DNA of 60,164 nt from Caldisericales bacterium (GCA_022707885.1 JAKIZT010000011.1:3127-63290), one strand, 5' to 3'; shown: positions 1 to 9,788, numbered from the stretch's first letter. Translations and numbers: made by a program. The notes: generated from the letters alone by a model not told the origin.

Positions 1-90
1 TATCAGTACCTCCTCTTCATGTTCTCTGTTATGATTTTATACCACTGTCAAGGTATTGGTTTTTTGTAGTTTTTGCCAACTTTGCCTTTT
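1..90. repeat. Direct repeat, left copy (Rhs 3' end plus spacer)
   Basis: Bases 1-90 match 1463-1552 with a single mismatch (t at 82 against c). The repeat covers the spacer that separates the Rhs gene from its downstream gene and the last codons of Rhs. Similarity continues at a lower level to about base 215. Because the right copy's spacer leads straight into the start codon of the 411-residue gene, the left copy probably leads into a related gene starting just outside the window. Confidence 0.9.
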
Positions 91-224
91 GGAGAGACAG
101 CACCTTTGAGGGAGCCGATAGTATATCTGCTCGGTTTTCCTTTTTCTTTTTTTGGGATTATCAGATCATCCTTTCCCAATCTTGCAAAGGCACTCCCAGA
201 AATAGTCTTAGAGAATTTATAATA
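48..224 (-). pseudogene. Orphan Rhs C-terminal tail fragment
   Basis: Translating the minus strand from 224 to the stop at 48-50 gives about 58 residues ending in GKVGKNYKKPIP, the same ending as the full Rhs protein. Upstream matches include GSAFARLGK against GSAFVNLGK and RYTIGSLKGAV against RYTVGSLRGAV. It has no start codon of its own. It follows directly and in the same frame after the stop codon of the 411-residue gene. I read it as a displaced, truncated toxin module of the kind seen downstream of Rhs and CdiA loci. It could also be the scar of a tandem duplication. It is unlikely to be expressed alone, but it can serve as homology for cassette swapping. Confidence 0.75.
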
Positions 225-1460
225 TCATTTAAATACAATTTTGAATGGACGTTTGATGCCATACTGGTAAACACGATTGTTGGTGAGGAAAACAAAGTTA
301 AATACGCTTTTCTCTAAACTAATCCTTGCATCCTGGAGGAAAAAGTATCCTTTGTATTCACCCTCAAAAGGTTCGCAGGTGACAACCTTGGCCTTGCCTT
401 CTGTGGCAAGGATAAGGACTGGTTCATATTTGTTGTTGCCGAATTGTCTAAGAAAAGCAAAAACATCACCAGAAGCATCTGTGTTGCGCTCATTATCATT
501 AACACTGTCTACCAGCTTCCACCCATCACCATCAACAATTAGCTTTGTTTCTCCGGTACTGGAGGATATGGCCATTATGCCTTGCTTTGTTGGGACAAAA
601 TAGCATCCTAATCTGTCTACTCCATTGCCAATAATATCAATCTGTTTCTTCCATAGCGCCTTCTTCTCTTTGAATGATACATTCCAGGCATTGAAACCAT
701 CATAGAAGAGGACTTCGTTGTTGTCCCTTACATTAAAGTAGCCTATAAGTATCATCCTGTCATTGATTGGAACGTCATCCAGTTTGACTGTTCCATCAAC
801 AGAGCCATCATCGTTGTAGTGGGTGAGGAACTGGCCATCAAAAATGTATAATGACCCTCTGAAACTATCTCTCTCCGGACCTGAAATAAATGAAGGTTTG
901 TTAAGTTTCAATATCTCTGAAGCGTCTTTTAAATCAAATGCAGGATATTTATAAATCACATCATTGCTAGATGTTGTACAGCACAAATAATCCTGAATAT
1001 AGCATACTATGCGATTGCAGGGTGTTTTTATATATCCTGATATAGTGAATTTGTTATCCTGCTCGTTTATTTTGTATAAGTAATTGCCATTACTACGTTC
1101 AATCAAAAAATCATCCCACATTCGTGATATCATCTTCCCTGGAAATCCGATATAATTATCTTTGTTTATGATCGTATTCAATAGATCATCAGTTATATAG
1201 TCGCCTCTTATTTTGGATTTCGATATGCTATTAGCATAAGAATAGTATCCAGGATATCCCCATTCATATACTTCTTTAATTTCTTTTTCTATACTGGTGC
1301 TATCAAGGTGGCTGGTTCGATTGATGATGAAAGTCATGTCAGATTTCTCTCCAAAGGTATTAATGGTACCCACCTCCCTTTGACACAATACACAGGCTAT
1401 GAAGAGGAGGACCAGTACAGCAACCACCACCGTTATAACAACCCATATTTTTTTATTCAT
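225..1460 (-). CDS. Membrane-anchored protein, candidate Rhs immunity protein
   Basis: A 411-residue protein with one N-terminal hydrophobic segment (about residues 5-26) and then a long extracytoplasmic domain. The segment could be a signal anchor; the Cys residues in it do not form a convincing lipobox. The C-terminal half has repeated short strands with turns such as DGDGWKLV and YDGFNAWNVS, which suggests a beta-propeller, but I recognise no family. It starts 49 bases after the Rhs stop with a strong ribosome binding site (gaggaggt, 9 nt before ATG). The position right after an Rhs toxin tip, and the membrane-anchored topology, make an immunity role plausible. That is inference from context; a secreted accessory protein is the alternative. 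Confidence 0.6.
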   Translation of the reverse strand: MNKKIWVVITVVVAVLVLLFIACVLCQREVGTINTFGEKSDMTFIINRTSHLDSTSIEKEIKEVYEWGYPGYYSYANSISKSKIRGDYITDDLLNTIINKDNYIGFPGKMISRMWDDFLIERSNGNYLYKINEQDNKFTISGYIKTPCNRIVCYIQDYLCCTTSSNDVIYKYPAFDLKDASEILKLNKPSFISGPERDSFRGSLYIFDGQFLTHYNDDGSVDGTVKLDDVPINDRMILIGYFNVRDNNEVLFYDGFNAWNVSFKEKKALWKKQIDIIGNGVDRLGCYFVPTKQGIMAISSSTGETKLIVDGDGWKLVDSVNDNERNTDASGDVFAFLRQFGNNKYEPVLILATEGKAKVVTCEPFEGEYKGYFFLQDARISLEKSVFNFVFLTNNRVYQYGIKRPFKIVFK

Positions 1461-1462
1461 TT

Positions 1463-1552
1463 TATCAGTACCTCCTCTTCATGTTCTCTGTTATGATTTT
1501 ATACCACTGTCAAGGTATTGGTTTTTTGTAGTTTTTGCCAACCTTGCCTTTT
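1463..1552. repeat. Direct repeat, right copy (Rhs 3' end plus spacer)
   Basis: This is the second copy of the repeat at 1-90. It spans the intergenic spacer between the full Rhs gene and the 411-residue gene (including that gene's ribosome binding site, gaggaggt on the minus strand) and the final codons of Rhs. Near-identity at this boundary is what exchange or displacement of toxin cassettes by homologous recombination would leave. Confidence 0.9.
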
Positions 1553-4500
1553 GCAGAAACGGCACCTCTAAGGGAACCAACAGTGTATCTGCCATCATTA
1601 CCCTTATCCGTGATTATAGGTTCTTCTTTTTTCCCAAGATTTACAAAAGCACTCCCAAAGGCACTTTGGAAAATTTCATTCGCATACAGACCATTTGGAA
1701 CGCTTGTTCCTCCATTGTAAACCGCCGCGGCGGCGGCCAGATCATTAAGATTGAATGAAGTTCCCGGGTTTTTAAAAGTTTGGGATACACCATTCAAAAG
1801 CATGCCCATGAACATTGCGCCCATCCCCATCGCCTCAAATATAGAAACCGGCCAAAAACCAGTGCTGAAATTGAGACCATATGTGCTATTGATTAATTTT
1901 ACATTGTATCTTTTTACACCCATGTAATTGTTTTGATATTCATCGCCTATATCAAATATACTACCAAATCCTAAGGGTTTTTGACCTGCTTCATAGGCAA
2001 ATTGGAAAAACAAAAATCTGCTCAAATTGCAAATTGTCAACTCGGCATTTCTATCCAGAGTTTGACCATTGATATTGAATTTTAGTCCCCAATGATTCAC
2101 CTCATTTGCATAGCTTGCCCAAAAACCAGAGCTAATCGCAGTATCAAGTAGATATCCAGCATTAATCCTCTTTTTTATCGCGGGTGGCCATAAGTGTGAT
2201 GTCAGACTTGGATCAGTTGCTATTTCATACAATATCATCAATTTCTCATGCTGAAAATTTACATTTGCAGCAGCCACACCAGTGAACGAATGCCTAAAGA
2301 AACTGCATGTCAGCTCAACTGGGCTCATTGACGGATTTGCTTTTTGATAAGTTGCAAAATTCTTATCTATGGACCACTGCATAAGTTTAAGGTTTTCGCC
2401 AAGCCTCTTTGCCATGCCATCAAGATCTTTTATGCCATCCGCCCTGCCAGTCATTTTATCGACAATATCTTTATTGTTGGGGTCAGAAAGCCACCCATTA
2501 ATGCTATCTTCTACCGCTTTGGCATTTGGATCCGATGATGAATTCTTGATTCTTACTTTAACTTTCCCATCTATGGTCACAATAACTTCAGCTTCATACC
2601 CATTAATTATTACAGTGCCTGTAACCTTCTCATATGCAAGTATTTCCATTCTTGAAAGTATTGAATTATCAACAGATTTCTCTGTCTTCTCAACTACCCC
2701 GTCATTTTGGCCGGCACTAATGCCTCCGGTTTCACCAATGCCAGGATTTGCCGCTGGAGGTGTTGATACCCCCTTCGTTTTTTGTTCTGGCGGATCAAGG
2801 CTCTCTTTGCTCGAAGCCGGCAAGTCTGTGGCAGTTGAAATTTTGGGGTTTGGAACAGGCGCAAACCCCGACGGGTCTCCAAACGAAACTGGATTTTGAT
2901 GGCAATAAATATATCTGTTCTGGGAGATGGTTGATGTGGCATCACCCCTGTAGCTGTCCTTCGTGGTAAAGCGCGAGATGGTGGGATCAAAATATCTAGC
3001 CTGGGCAAAAAGCAGGCCGGTATCTTGCTCATAGTATGTGCCAGCAAAACCTACCGGGTTGTATATGGTGGGTGCTGAGTTGGTCAGGATATTGCCAAAT
3101 GGGTCATAGGTATATTCTGCAACTGTGCTGCCCTGATAATCAAGGAGCTTGTAGATGGTCCCCTGTGTGTCTGCAACGGTGTAGTACTTTATTTCGTCCC
3201 CTCCCCCAGGTGCGAGGGGGTCATATATCATTCTTGAGGGCTGGAAGTGCAGGGTGAAATAAACCTGGCTGTGGTTGGAGGGGTTCATGTGCACTTCTTT
3301 TATGAGCGATCCTGCATAATGGTATTCAATATACTCTGTTGGAGTAGTTTTTGTGGCCCTCGTGCCATCAGCGTGGTATGTGTAGGTTATTACGTCATTA
3401 TTTGGCAGGGTGGCGGTATGGATGCGGTTGTCGTCATAGTAAGTATATGAGGTGGTATATGTATTGCCACCCTCTGTGATCTGCTTCTGGGTTGTGTTTC
3501 CAGCGTTGTCATATGTGTAAGAGGCTGTGCGAATGATTTGCTGGTTGAGATTGTTTAATACAGAATACGATGTCAGCCTGTCATCGATGGAATATGTGTA
3601 TGAGGTCGTCTGGTCAACTGTCTGCGCTGTGTTCACAAATCTTTGTGTTGTTCTGTTGCTCCTGGAATCATAAGTATAGGTGTATGTTCCATCCGGCATG
3701 ACAGCCTGCGTGAGTCTGTCATAGTTGTCATAAGTGAATGATTGCGTTCCCCCAGGGTAAGTCCTCTGGGTAATGTTCTGGTTGCTATCGTATGTGTAGG
3801 AGAAGGAAGCAATTGTCGGGAACGTGCGTGTGGGAGAATATGGAGAGGATTTGGGCATTTTGATGAGGTTTAGTTTCATCAAATCGGCGTATGTCGGATT
3901 TTTTGGTAACTGACCCGCCATCCACGAAGCCATTTTACCAGTTTGAATAAACAACGTGTCTGGATCATTTTCATTCCTGTTGTTGGTTAATGGATCTGGT
4001 GTTGAGTACGTTTTTTGCGTGACCCAGCTTGCATCATTGTATGAGAAATCAACATCAACACCATTTGGGATGTCGGAATGTGTGAGCCTGTTGATATTGT
4101 CAAAAGTGTTGCCTATCTGACCGCCAGTTGCCAATGTGATCTGGGTTGGCCTGCTGTCATTGTCATATGTTGTGCTTGTTGCTCCAAGTGGTGTAGTTAC
4201 TGACGTGACACGATCATCATCATCATAAGAGATTGTGGTCTGATCACCGAACGGGTCTGTGACCGATGTAACACGGGACGCGGCATCATAGGAGATGGAT
4301 TTCGTGCCATGCTGGTCTGTTGCAGAAGTAGTCCTGCTCAACTGGTCATACGCAAAACTGAAGCTTTGACCACCGCCAAAATTTACACCGGTGATTCTTG
4401 AGAGGTTGTCAAATGTTGAAGTAATGTATTTCCCATTGGGATGATCAATACGAGTCACCTGATTCACATCATTGTATGTGCATGTTGTTGTTTGGCTGGC

Positions 4501-7500
4501 TTCATCAGTAAATCCAGTCCTTCTGCCCAGGCTGTCGTATGTATATGTGAAACTGGTCGTTCCACCGGAAGGATTTGGAAGTTTTCTTTCAGTTAGCTCT
4601 CCACCGAGATTGTACACATACTGGGCAATATTGCCGAGGGGATCAGTTACGGTTTTAAGCTGGTTATCTTTGTCATACGTATATTGCTGATATGTGCCTT
4701 TCGGTGCAGTCACTTTTGAAAGTAAATTTATATCATTATAATCAAAAGCAGTCTCATTGTTGATCTGGTCGATATATTTCTTTACATTGTATGTGCTAGT
4801 ATATTCATATTTTTCCAGTTTTTGCAGCGGATCTTGGACTTGAACCAAATTTCCAACATCATCATATGTTTTTACATACTCGAATCCAAGCGGTGATATT
4901 GTCTTTTTGACCCTGTCCAGTTCGTCATATGTCCATTGATATATTTTGCCCAATGGTGTAGTCATTTTCGTGCAATTGCCATTGGCATCATATTCATAGG
5001 TTGTGTACTTACCAAGCTCATTGTATGATTTTGTCACGTTTCCATACATGTCATATTCAAAATCAACATGTTGATTCAACGGATTTGTTACTTTCGTGCA
5101 TCTACCAAGGTCGTCATACAATGTTGTTGTTTCATTGCCAGCATTGTCTTTTACAGATGTTGGAAACCCAAGTTTGTTGTAATCGTATTCAGCAATGTGG
5201 CCGAGGGGATCTGTGGTCTTTTTGACCTGTCCAGATGGCCAATACTCGATGGTCGAGTATTTACCGGCATTATTTGTTACTTTTGTGACTTGATAGCAAT
5301 TATCATAATCGTAAGTGATTTGTCTATTTAATGGATCAAATACTTTCTTTATATTGCCTTCTTTATCGTATTCGTATTTCTTCGTAGCATCTTCGGGAGA
5401 TTTTACTTCTATTGGCCTGCATAGTTTGTCATATTTAATTTCTGTCTCATTATTTAAATTATCAAGGTATCCGGATATTTGCCCAAGAATATTATACAAT
5501 GTTTGAGTAAATTTATTCTCCTGATCGGTCATTCTAAGCAGCCTACCGCAATTATCATATGTTAAGGTGGTTTGATTATTTTTGTGATCTTTGACTTTGG
5601 TCAATTTTCCAGCGTCATCATATTCATAATAAGTATTTTGATTTAGGGCATTTGTAGTTTTACTTTTTAGGTTTTTAGAATTGTATTCAAATATAGTTTC
5701 ATAATTCCTGGAATTTTTAATCTTTGTCACATTACCATTGGCATCATAGGTATAATTAACTTCATAATTATCTGGGGAGGGGGCCTTTAATTTCAAGATG
5801 TTACCCATTTTATTATAAGTCAATTCCGATGTTTTATTTAACGCATTGGTGGCAGAAGTCATTTCCCCATAATGATTATAAACCATCGTAGTTGTCTTGC
5901 CTAAAGGATTAATTATCTCGTTTACGTAACCTTTTGAATCATATTCAAATTGTGTTTCTGCATTGTCTCCACTTTTGTATGGTGAAATTATCTTTATTAA
6001 ATTCTTGTTTGTATCATATTGATAGGTAATAACTCTTTGAAGTGGATCCTCTATGGTTAGTGGTAACGAACCATCCTCATTCCAAGTGTAAGTAGTTATA
6101 TGACCTTCCTTGTCTTTGAAAGTATGAATTTTCCCATTAGGCCAATAAGTATATTCGTCCTTATTGCTATACGCATCATAGGATTCGATAATATTTCTAT
6201 TACTATCGTACTTTACACCCGAAGCCAAATCTCCTATCTGATTAAATATCCTTGTGATATCTGTTGGATAATCAAGGTTGTAATCAAATTTTACTGAAGC
6301 ATCATTATCATCCTTAATTTCTTCTTTTATTCCTAAAATATTGTATGTAATTTCAGTTTCTTCACCAGTTGGTTCGGTGATGGTTGATACTCTTGTTGTT
6401 GAATTTCTTGTTATCGTCTCAGGAGAGAGTGAATCAGAAGATTTTATTTGCTCCATGCATTGAGGAGCCTTAGGCAATACTGATGATGTATTCTGATAAA
6501 CCACCTCAGCTAAATTGTTTCTTGGGTCATATATCTTATCAATGTTATGTTTATCATTGTACTCATATCTCCAGGTTCCACTCTCTGGGTCTGTTGCTTT
6601 AACCATGTTACCTTGAGTATCATACTCATAAGTCCAGTTCCTATTGCTATCCGGACCGACAACACTTACTAAACGATTCGAGACATCATAAGTAAATGTT
6701 AACTTTCTCCCAGAATATGCGTCCTCAATATACTCGACTTTCCCCTGGTTCCATGAGAAATGAATAGCTCCCCCTTGCTTTGTAATAATATCAGATATGG
6801 TGCCATTTGTGTTGAAAATAAGTCTCTTGTCTCCGAGCTTATCAGTGATTTCAACATGCATATTATCGCCACTGCCAAAAATTTCCACTTTCCAGTCCAG
6901 CATTGGTGGAGGATCATAGCTGATAATATTGCCAGCTGAATCTTTCCTTGGTGTGAATACATACTCTTCACCTGATGCGCAAAGGTAATGCAAATAGCCC
7001 TCGCTGAAATATTGTACTCTTTGTTCTATGTTTGTATGCCAACCAGGTCCCAGAATTCCATTGGCAGATTGTGATGCTGAAGAAAAAGTTCTTCCGAATG
7101 CCAGACTTAACCCACCATGACATGGTATTGAAAAATCATTGTTGTCGAGTTCGAAGGCTGCATTCAATGGATTGATATCATAAGATTGAGTTCCCCAATT
7201 GGCTTGTGATCCCGAAAAATATTGCTCCATTTTGTCTTCTCTTGGCCCAGTTGCACCAATATCGATTGATTGCTCAAATTCAGGCTGTGGCAAAGAAGTA
7301 TCATAAGAACCATCTTGAGGTACATTTGTTTGTGGTACTAATTCAACTATTGTTGGATCATTAATGATATACATTTCTGGTTTTGCAAAAGGTTTATATA
7401 CCGTAGATTTCAAATTACCGTGGGGGCCTGTTCTTATCCTTCGTCCTTTCTTGATCCATATTTGTCCCCATCCAGTGTTAACTGGGATATCTACATAAGA

Positions 7501-8748
7501 TATGCTTGAGGAATAGTCAACAATTTGGTTACTGATCTCACCATAGGGGTATGATGTCCCATCACTATCAATTTCTTCTTCACACTGTGGGAGTGTCATA
7601 GGGGTAGGGGGAGGTCCCACAACTTGGGGAGGTGAAGTAATTGGTATATCATGAAATGGAAAACCTAACGTATTAAAAGACACTTTCGACCACGTTCTAA
7701 CACCCAATTCCATTGTCTTGTTGGAATTGTTGTTGTTATAAAGATTTCCTCCAACAACATATCTGAAAGACTGATTGTCAAATCCAAACGGAGGTAATTT
7801 TGATGATGTATCAAAAAATATCCTTGTTTTAACATTGTTTTGAAGAACACCTAGTTTATTGAAGTATGTTGCCCTCTTGGGGAGCCACAAACCTGGACAC
7901 ACTGCATCAGAATACCATGTTCCCCCGTCAATATCCCCAATATATGAATTTGGTGGCAGATCATAATCAATATATATTCTTGGACACGGGCTTAGACTAA
8001 AATCTAGCTCTACCCCTTCTGTTATTGGCGTAGAAATCGCAATACCCCATTGATTTGTTCCAGAAAACCATGCTCCAACAAGAGTTGTAATGTCAAGTGT
8101 TCTATAGGCAAGATTTGTTGATGTTAAATCCCACACCCCAGATGCCGCCGTAATAGGTGAAATAGATGGCATGTTATTAATCTGAAAATTTCTTGGGTCC
8201 CATGTTGAAGTTATTTCATTCACGTTGACTTGCACTGACGATGGAAGATTTGGATCAATAATATCTGTTACCAATGTTGCAGAATTAATTATGGCATTCG
8301 GAGGTATTATGTCTCTTATTTGTGGGTACATCACTAGAGAGTATTTACTGCTTGAGTTCTGCCAAGATGATGCCAATATAAATGTGTTATCAATGAATGT
8401 TGTTACACCATTATCCACATTTAAACTAACACAGCTGCCAAATGCATTAAGTCTAGAATTAATATTTGTTGTTGCCATTTTTTTTGAAAATGGTTTTGCC
8501 AATTGGGTGTTTCCATTTACATTAATTAGAAAGTCATCTTTTTTTATCTGGTAGTTTGAAATTTTAGGAATATCCGGTTTTTTAGGAGAATATGGTATTG
8601 GATTTAAGCCATTATCAAAGAGCTTTGGAAAAGCAAATACCATTTGAGTAATTCCTGCTGAACTCAGTATCATGATTAAGCATAACAACAATACAAATCT
8701 TGCACGTGCGATGCTTGAAATCCTGTTAAACCCGAAATATTTTCCCAT
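1510..8748 (-). CDS. Secreted Rhs/YD-repeat polymorphic toxin, 2412 residues
   Basis: The N-terminus has a basic stretch and a hydrophobic signal or anchor segment (about residues 16-40). Residues about 110-250 look like a DNRLRE domain (DNTFILASSW, LTSTNLAYRTLDIT). A DUF6531-type cap starts near 545 (FSIPCHGGLSLAFGRTF). Several dozen YD repeats of the G-x-x-x-x-x-x-YD type fill roughly 640-1900. The Rhs-associated core (YDPFGN, AGTYYEQDTGLLFAQARYFD) ends at NPVSFGDPSG near residue 1960. The last ~450 residues are the variable tip; I do not recognise its family. By homology the YD repeats form a shell that holds the tip, which is released and delivered to competitor cells. The start is supported by a gggggt ribosome binding site before ATG. 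Confidence 0.9.
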   Translation of the reverse strand: MGKYFGFNRISSIARARFVLLLCLIMILSSAGITQMVFAFPKLFDNGLNPIPYSPKKPDIPKISNYQIKKDDFLINVNGNTQLAKPFSKKMATTNINSRLNAFGSCVSLNVDNGVTTFIDNTFILASSWQNSSSKYSLVMYPQIRDIIPPNAIINSATLVTDIIDPNLPSSVQVNVNEITSTWDPRNFQINNMPSISPITAASGVWDLTSTNLAYRTLDITTLVGAWFSGTNQWGIAISTPITEGVELDFSLSPCPRIYIDYDLPPNSYIGDIDGGTWYSDAVCPGLWLPKRATYFNKLGVLQNNVKTRIFFDTSSKLPPFGFDNQSFRYVVGGNLYNNNNSNKTMELGVRTWSKVSFNTLGFPFHDIPITSPPQVVGPPPTPMTLPQCEEEIDSDGTSYPYGEISNQIVDYSSSISYVDIPVNTGWGQIWIKKGRRIRTGPHGNLKSTVYKPFAKPEMYIINDPTIVELVPQTNVPQDGSYDTSLPQPEFEQSIDIGATGPREDKMEQYFSGSQANWGTQSYDINPLNAAFELDNNDFSIPCHGGLSLAFGRTFSSASQSANGILGPGWHTNIEQRVQYFSEGYLHYLCASGEEYVFTPRKDSAGNIISYDPPPMLDWKVEIFGSGDNMHVEITDKLGDKRLIFNTNGTISDIITKQGGAIHFSWNQGKVEYIEDAYSGRKLTFTYDVSNRLVSVVGPDSNRNWTYEYDTQGNMVKATDPESGTWRYEYNDKHNIDKIYDPRNNLAEVVYQNTSSVLPKAPQCMEQIKSSDSLSPETITRNSTTRVSTITEPTGEETEITYNILGIKEEIKDDNDASVKFDYNLDYPTDITRIFNQIGDLASGVKYDSNRNIIESYDAYSNKDEYTYWPNGKIHTFKDKEGHITTYTWNEDGSLPLTIEDPLQRVITYQYDTNKNLIKIISPYKSGDNAETQFEYDSKGYVNEIINPLGKTTTMVYNHYGEMTSATNALNKTSELTYNKMGNILKLKAPSPDNYEVNYTYDANGNVTKIKNSRNYETIFEYNSKNLKSKTTNALNQNTYYEYDDAGKLTKVKDHKNNQTTLTYDNCGRLLRMTDQENKFTQTLYNILGQISGYLDNLNNETEIKYDKLCRPIEVKSPEDATKKYEYDKEGNIKKVFDPLNRQITYDYDNCYQVTKVTNNAGKYSTIEYWPSGQVKKTTDPLGHIAEYDYNKLGFPTSVKDNAGNETTTLYDDLGRCTKVTNPLNQHVDFEYDMYGNVTKSYNELGKYTTYEYDANGNCTKMTTPLGKIYQWTYDELDRVKKTISPLGFEYVKTYDDVGNLVQVQDPLQKLEKYEYTSTYNVKKYIDQINNETAFDYNDINLLSKVTAPKGTYQQYTYDKDNQLKTVTDPLGNIAQYVYNLGGELTERKLPNPSGGTTSFTYTYDSLGRRTGFTDEASQTTTCTYNDVNQVTRIDHPNGKYITSTFDNLSRITGVNFGGGQSFSFAYDQLSRTTSATDQHGTKSISYDAASRVTSVTDPFGDQTTISYDDDDRVTSVTTPLGATSTTYDNDSRPTQITLATGGQIGNTFDNINRLTHSDIPNGVDVDFSYNDASWVTQKTYSTPDPLTNNRNENDPDTLFIQTGKMASWMAGQLPKNPTYADLMKLNLIKMPKSSPYSPTRTFPTIASFSYTYDSNQNITQRTYPGGTQSFTYDNYDRLTQAVMPDGTYTYTYDSRSNRTTQRFVNTAQTVDQTTSYTYSIDDRLTSYSVLNNLNQQIIRTASYTYDNAGNTTQKQITEGGNTYTTSYTYYDDNRIHTATLPNNDVITYTYHADGTRATKTTPTEYIEYHYAGSLIKEVHMNPSNHSQVYFTLHFQPSRMIYDPLAPGGGDEIKYYTVADTQGTIYKLLDYQGSTVAEYTYDPFGNILTNSAPTIYNPVGFAGTYYEQDTGLLFAQARYFDPTISRFTTKDSYRGDATSTISQNRYIYCHQNPVSFGDPSGFAPVPNPKISTATDLPASSKESLDPPEQKTKGVSTPPAANPGIGETGGISAGQNDGVVEKTEKSVDNSILSRMEILAYEKVTGTVIINGYEAEVIVTIDGKVKVRIKNSSSDPNAKAVEDSINGWLSDPNNKDIVDKMTGRADGIKDLDGMAKRLGENLKLMQWSIDKNFATYQKANPSMSPVELTCSFFRHSFTGVAAANVNFQHEKLMILYEIATDPSLTSHLWPPAIKKRINAGYLLDTAISSGFWASYANEVNHWGLKFNINGQTLDRNAELTICNLSRFLFFQFAYEAGQKPLGFGSIFDIGDEYQNNYMGVKRYNVKLINSTYGLNFSTGFWPVSIFEAMGMGAMFMGMLLNGVSQTFKNPGTSFNLNDLAAAAAVYNGGTSVPNGLYANEIFQSAFGSAFVNLGKKEEPIITDKGNDGRYTVGSLRGAVSAKGKVGKNYKKPIP

Positions 8749-9023
8749 TTTTACCCCCTGTTTGTACTAATGAATATATAAATATCTGTTAATTTATTAA
8801 ATATCAATTAAATAAATATAACATATAATAATATTAATTATTAATTTATGTTGAAAGGTAGGAATATACTTAACCACACGGCAATTAATTACAATAATTC
8901 AAAACTTAAAACTAATGATACAAAAAATTATTAAAAAGATCTTATTTCCAGAAATTAGAGAGATTTAACTTATAAGATAATTTAAGAAGATGGATGATGT
9001 TTATTTTTTATTAAGTAGTTTTC

Positions 9024-9101
9024 TGGGGTGGATGAGGGGATTTGAACCCCCGGCCTCCAGTTCCACAGACTGGCGCTCTAACCAACTGAGCTACATCCAC
9101 C
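9024..9101 (-). tRNA. tRNA-His (anticodon GTG), CCA encoded
   Basis: On the minus strand the acceptor arms GTGGATG (9094-9100) and CATCCAC (9028-9034) pair. The anticodon stem CCAGT/ACTGG encloses the loop CTGTGGA with anticodon GTG. The T arm reads GGGGGTTCAAATCCCCT. The extra 5' base G-1 (position 9101) faces C73 (9027), the identity element of tRNA-His. CCA is encoded at 9024-9026. The gene is transcribed away from grpE. Confidence 0.95.
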
Positions 9102-9158
9102 ACGCGGCAGAAATAATATATGTTGTTTGAGAGCCTGTCAAGGCTAAACTTGGAGGGC

Positions 9159-9186
9159 TTGACAAAAATATTTGGGGGTTTAGAAT
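9159..9186 (+). promoter_or_regulatory. Sigma70-type promoter of grpE-dnaK
   Basis: A consensus -35 TTGACA (9159-9164) and a -10 TAGAAT (9181-9186) are separated by 16 bp. The predicted transcription start, near 9193, falls inside the CIRCE element, so a bound repressor would block initiation. Confidence 0.75.
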
Positions 9187-9190
9187 CATT

Positions 9191-9217
9191 TTGGCAGTTG
9201 AAACCAAAGAGTGCTAA
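9191..9217 (+). promoter_or_regulatory. CIRCE operator (HrcA binding site), one degenerate arm
   Basis: The CIRCE consensus is TTAGCACTC-N9-GAGTGCTAA. Here the right arm GAGTGCTAA (9209-9217) is perfect and the left arm TTGGCAGTT (9191-9199) matches at 6 of 9 positions, with exactly 9 nt between. It overlaps the predicted start site and lies 10 nt before the grpE start. HrcA control of the operon is therefore likely, although no hrcA gene is in the window. Confidence 0.75.
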
Positions 9218-9227
9218 AGGCGGAAAA

Positions 9228-9788
9228 ATGCAGGAAAAACCAGAACACAAAAACAATGCACCGGACCAAGAGAACGGCGCACCAGAACAGGTGGTCAAAC
9301 TTCAAGAGACTTTGGAAAAGGTAAAATCGCTTGAAGAAGAGATTGATAAACTCAAGTCTTCCCTCTCTGCCCAGCTGATGGACAACGCCCGCATCATCCA
9401 GATTGCCAACAGGGAAAAAGAAAACATGGCCCAAAAAACTCGCAAAGAGGTGGCCAATTTGCTAATTCCCGTGGCAGATGATCTGGAAAGGGCAATGTCC
9501 ATGCTCGGAGAAACAGGGCAAGATGCAAACTGCAGGGGCCCTGTGGAATTTATCCTGAAGAGCCTGTCGAATGCACTCTCTCAAATGGGGTTAAAAGTTG
9601 TTGATCCCATTGGAGAGAAATTTGATCCACACAAGTTTGAGCTTGGTGGGCAAGAGGAAGGCAAAGGGGAAGAAGACACGGTTTGCCGGGTGCTTCGAAA
9701 GGGCTACAGCATTGGAGAAGAAATTATCAGGCCAGCATTGGTCGTCTGCATCACCAAAAGCAATCATCAAAAGGAGGAAAATCAATGA
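9228..9788 (+). CDS. grpE: GrpE nucleotide exchange factor
   Basis: A 186-residue GrpE, the factor that releases ADP from DnaK. It has the usual charged N-terminal region, a long coiled coil ([16 protein letters not shown]), the [16 protein letters not shown] segment and the beta-rich head ([28 protein letters not shown]). I chose the ATG at 9228, preceded by aaggcgg; the reading frame extends 36 codons further upstream but that stretch overlaps the promoter and the CIRCE element. Its TGA overlaps the dnaK ATG, so the two are translationally coupled. Confidence 0.95.
   Translation: MQEKPEHKNNAPDQENGAPEQVVKLQETLEKVKSLEEEIDKLKSSLSAQLMDNARIIQIANREKENMAQKTRKEVANLLIPVADDLERAMSMLGETGQDANCRGPVEFILKSLSNALSQMGLKVVDPIGEKFDPHKFELGGQEEGKGEEDTVCRVLRKGYSIGEEIIRPALVVCITKSNHQKEENQ

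Noticed and set aside
3300..6700. Regular repeats in the Rhs gene that might suggest a CRISPR or tandem array
   Set aside because: The periodicity is the degenerate YD protein repeat; there are no identical direct repeats with unique spacers.
9024..9101. tRNA-His as an integration site for an Rhs-bearing island
   Set aside because: I saw no second copy of the tRNA 3' end and no integrase gene in the window.
9011..9298. Minus-strand open frame of 95 codons over the tRNA
   Set aside because: Its middle is the translation of tRNA-His and its start overlaps grpE; no ribosome binding site or coding pattern.
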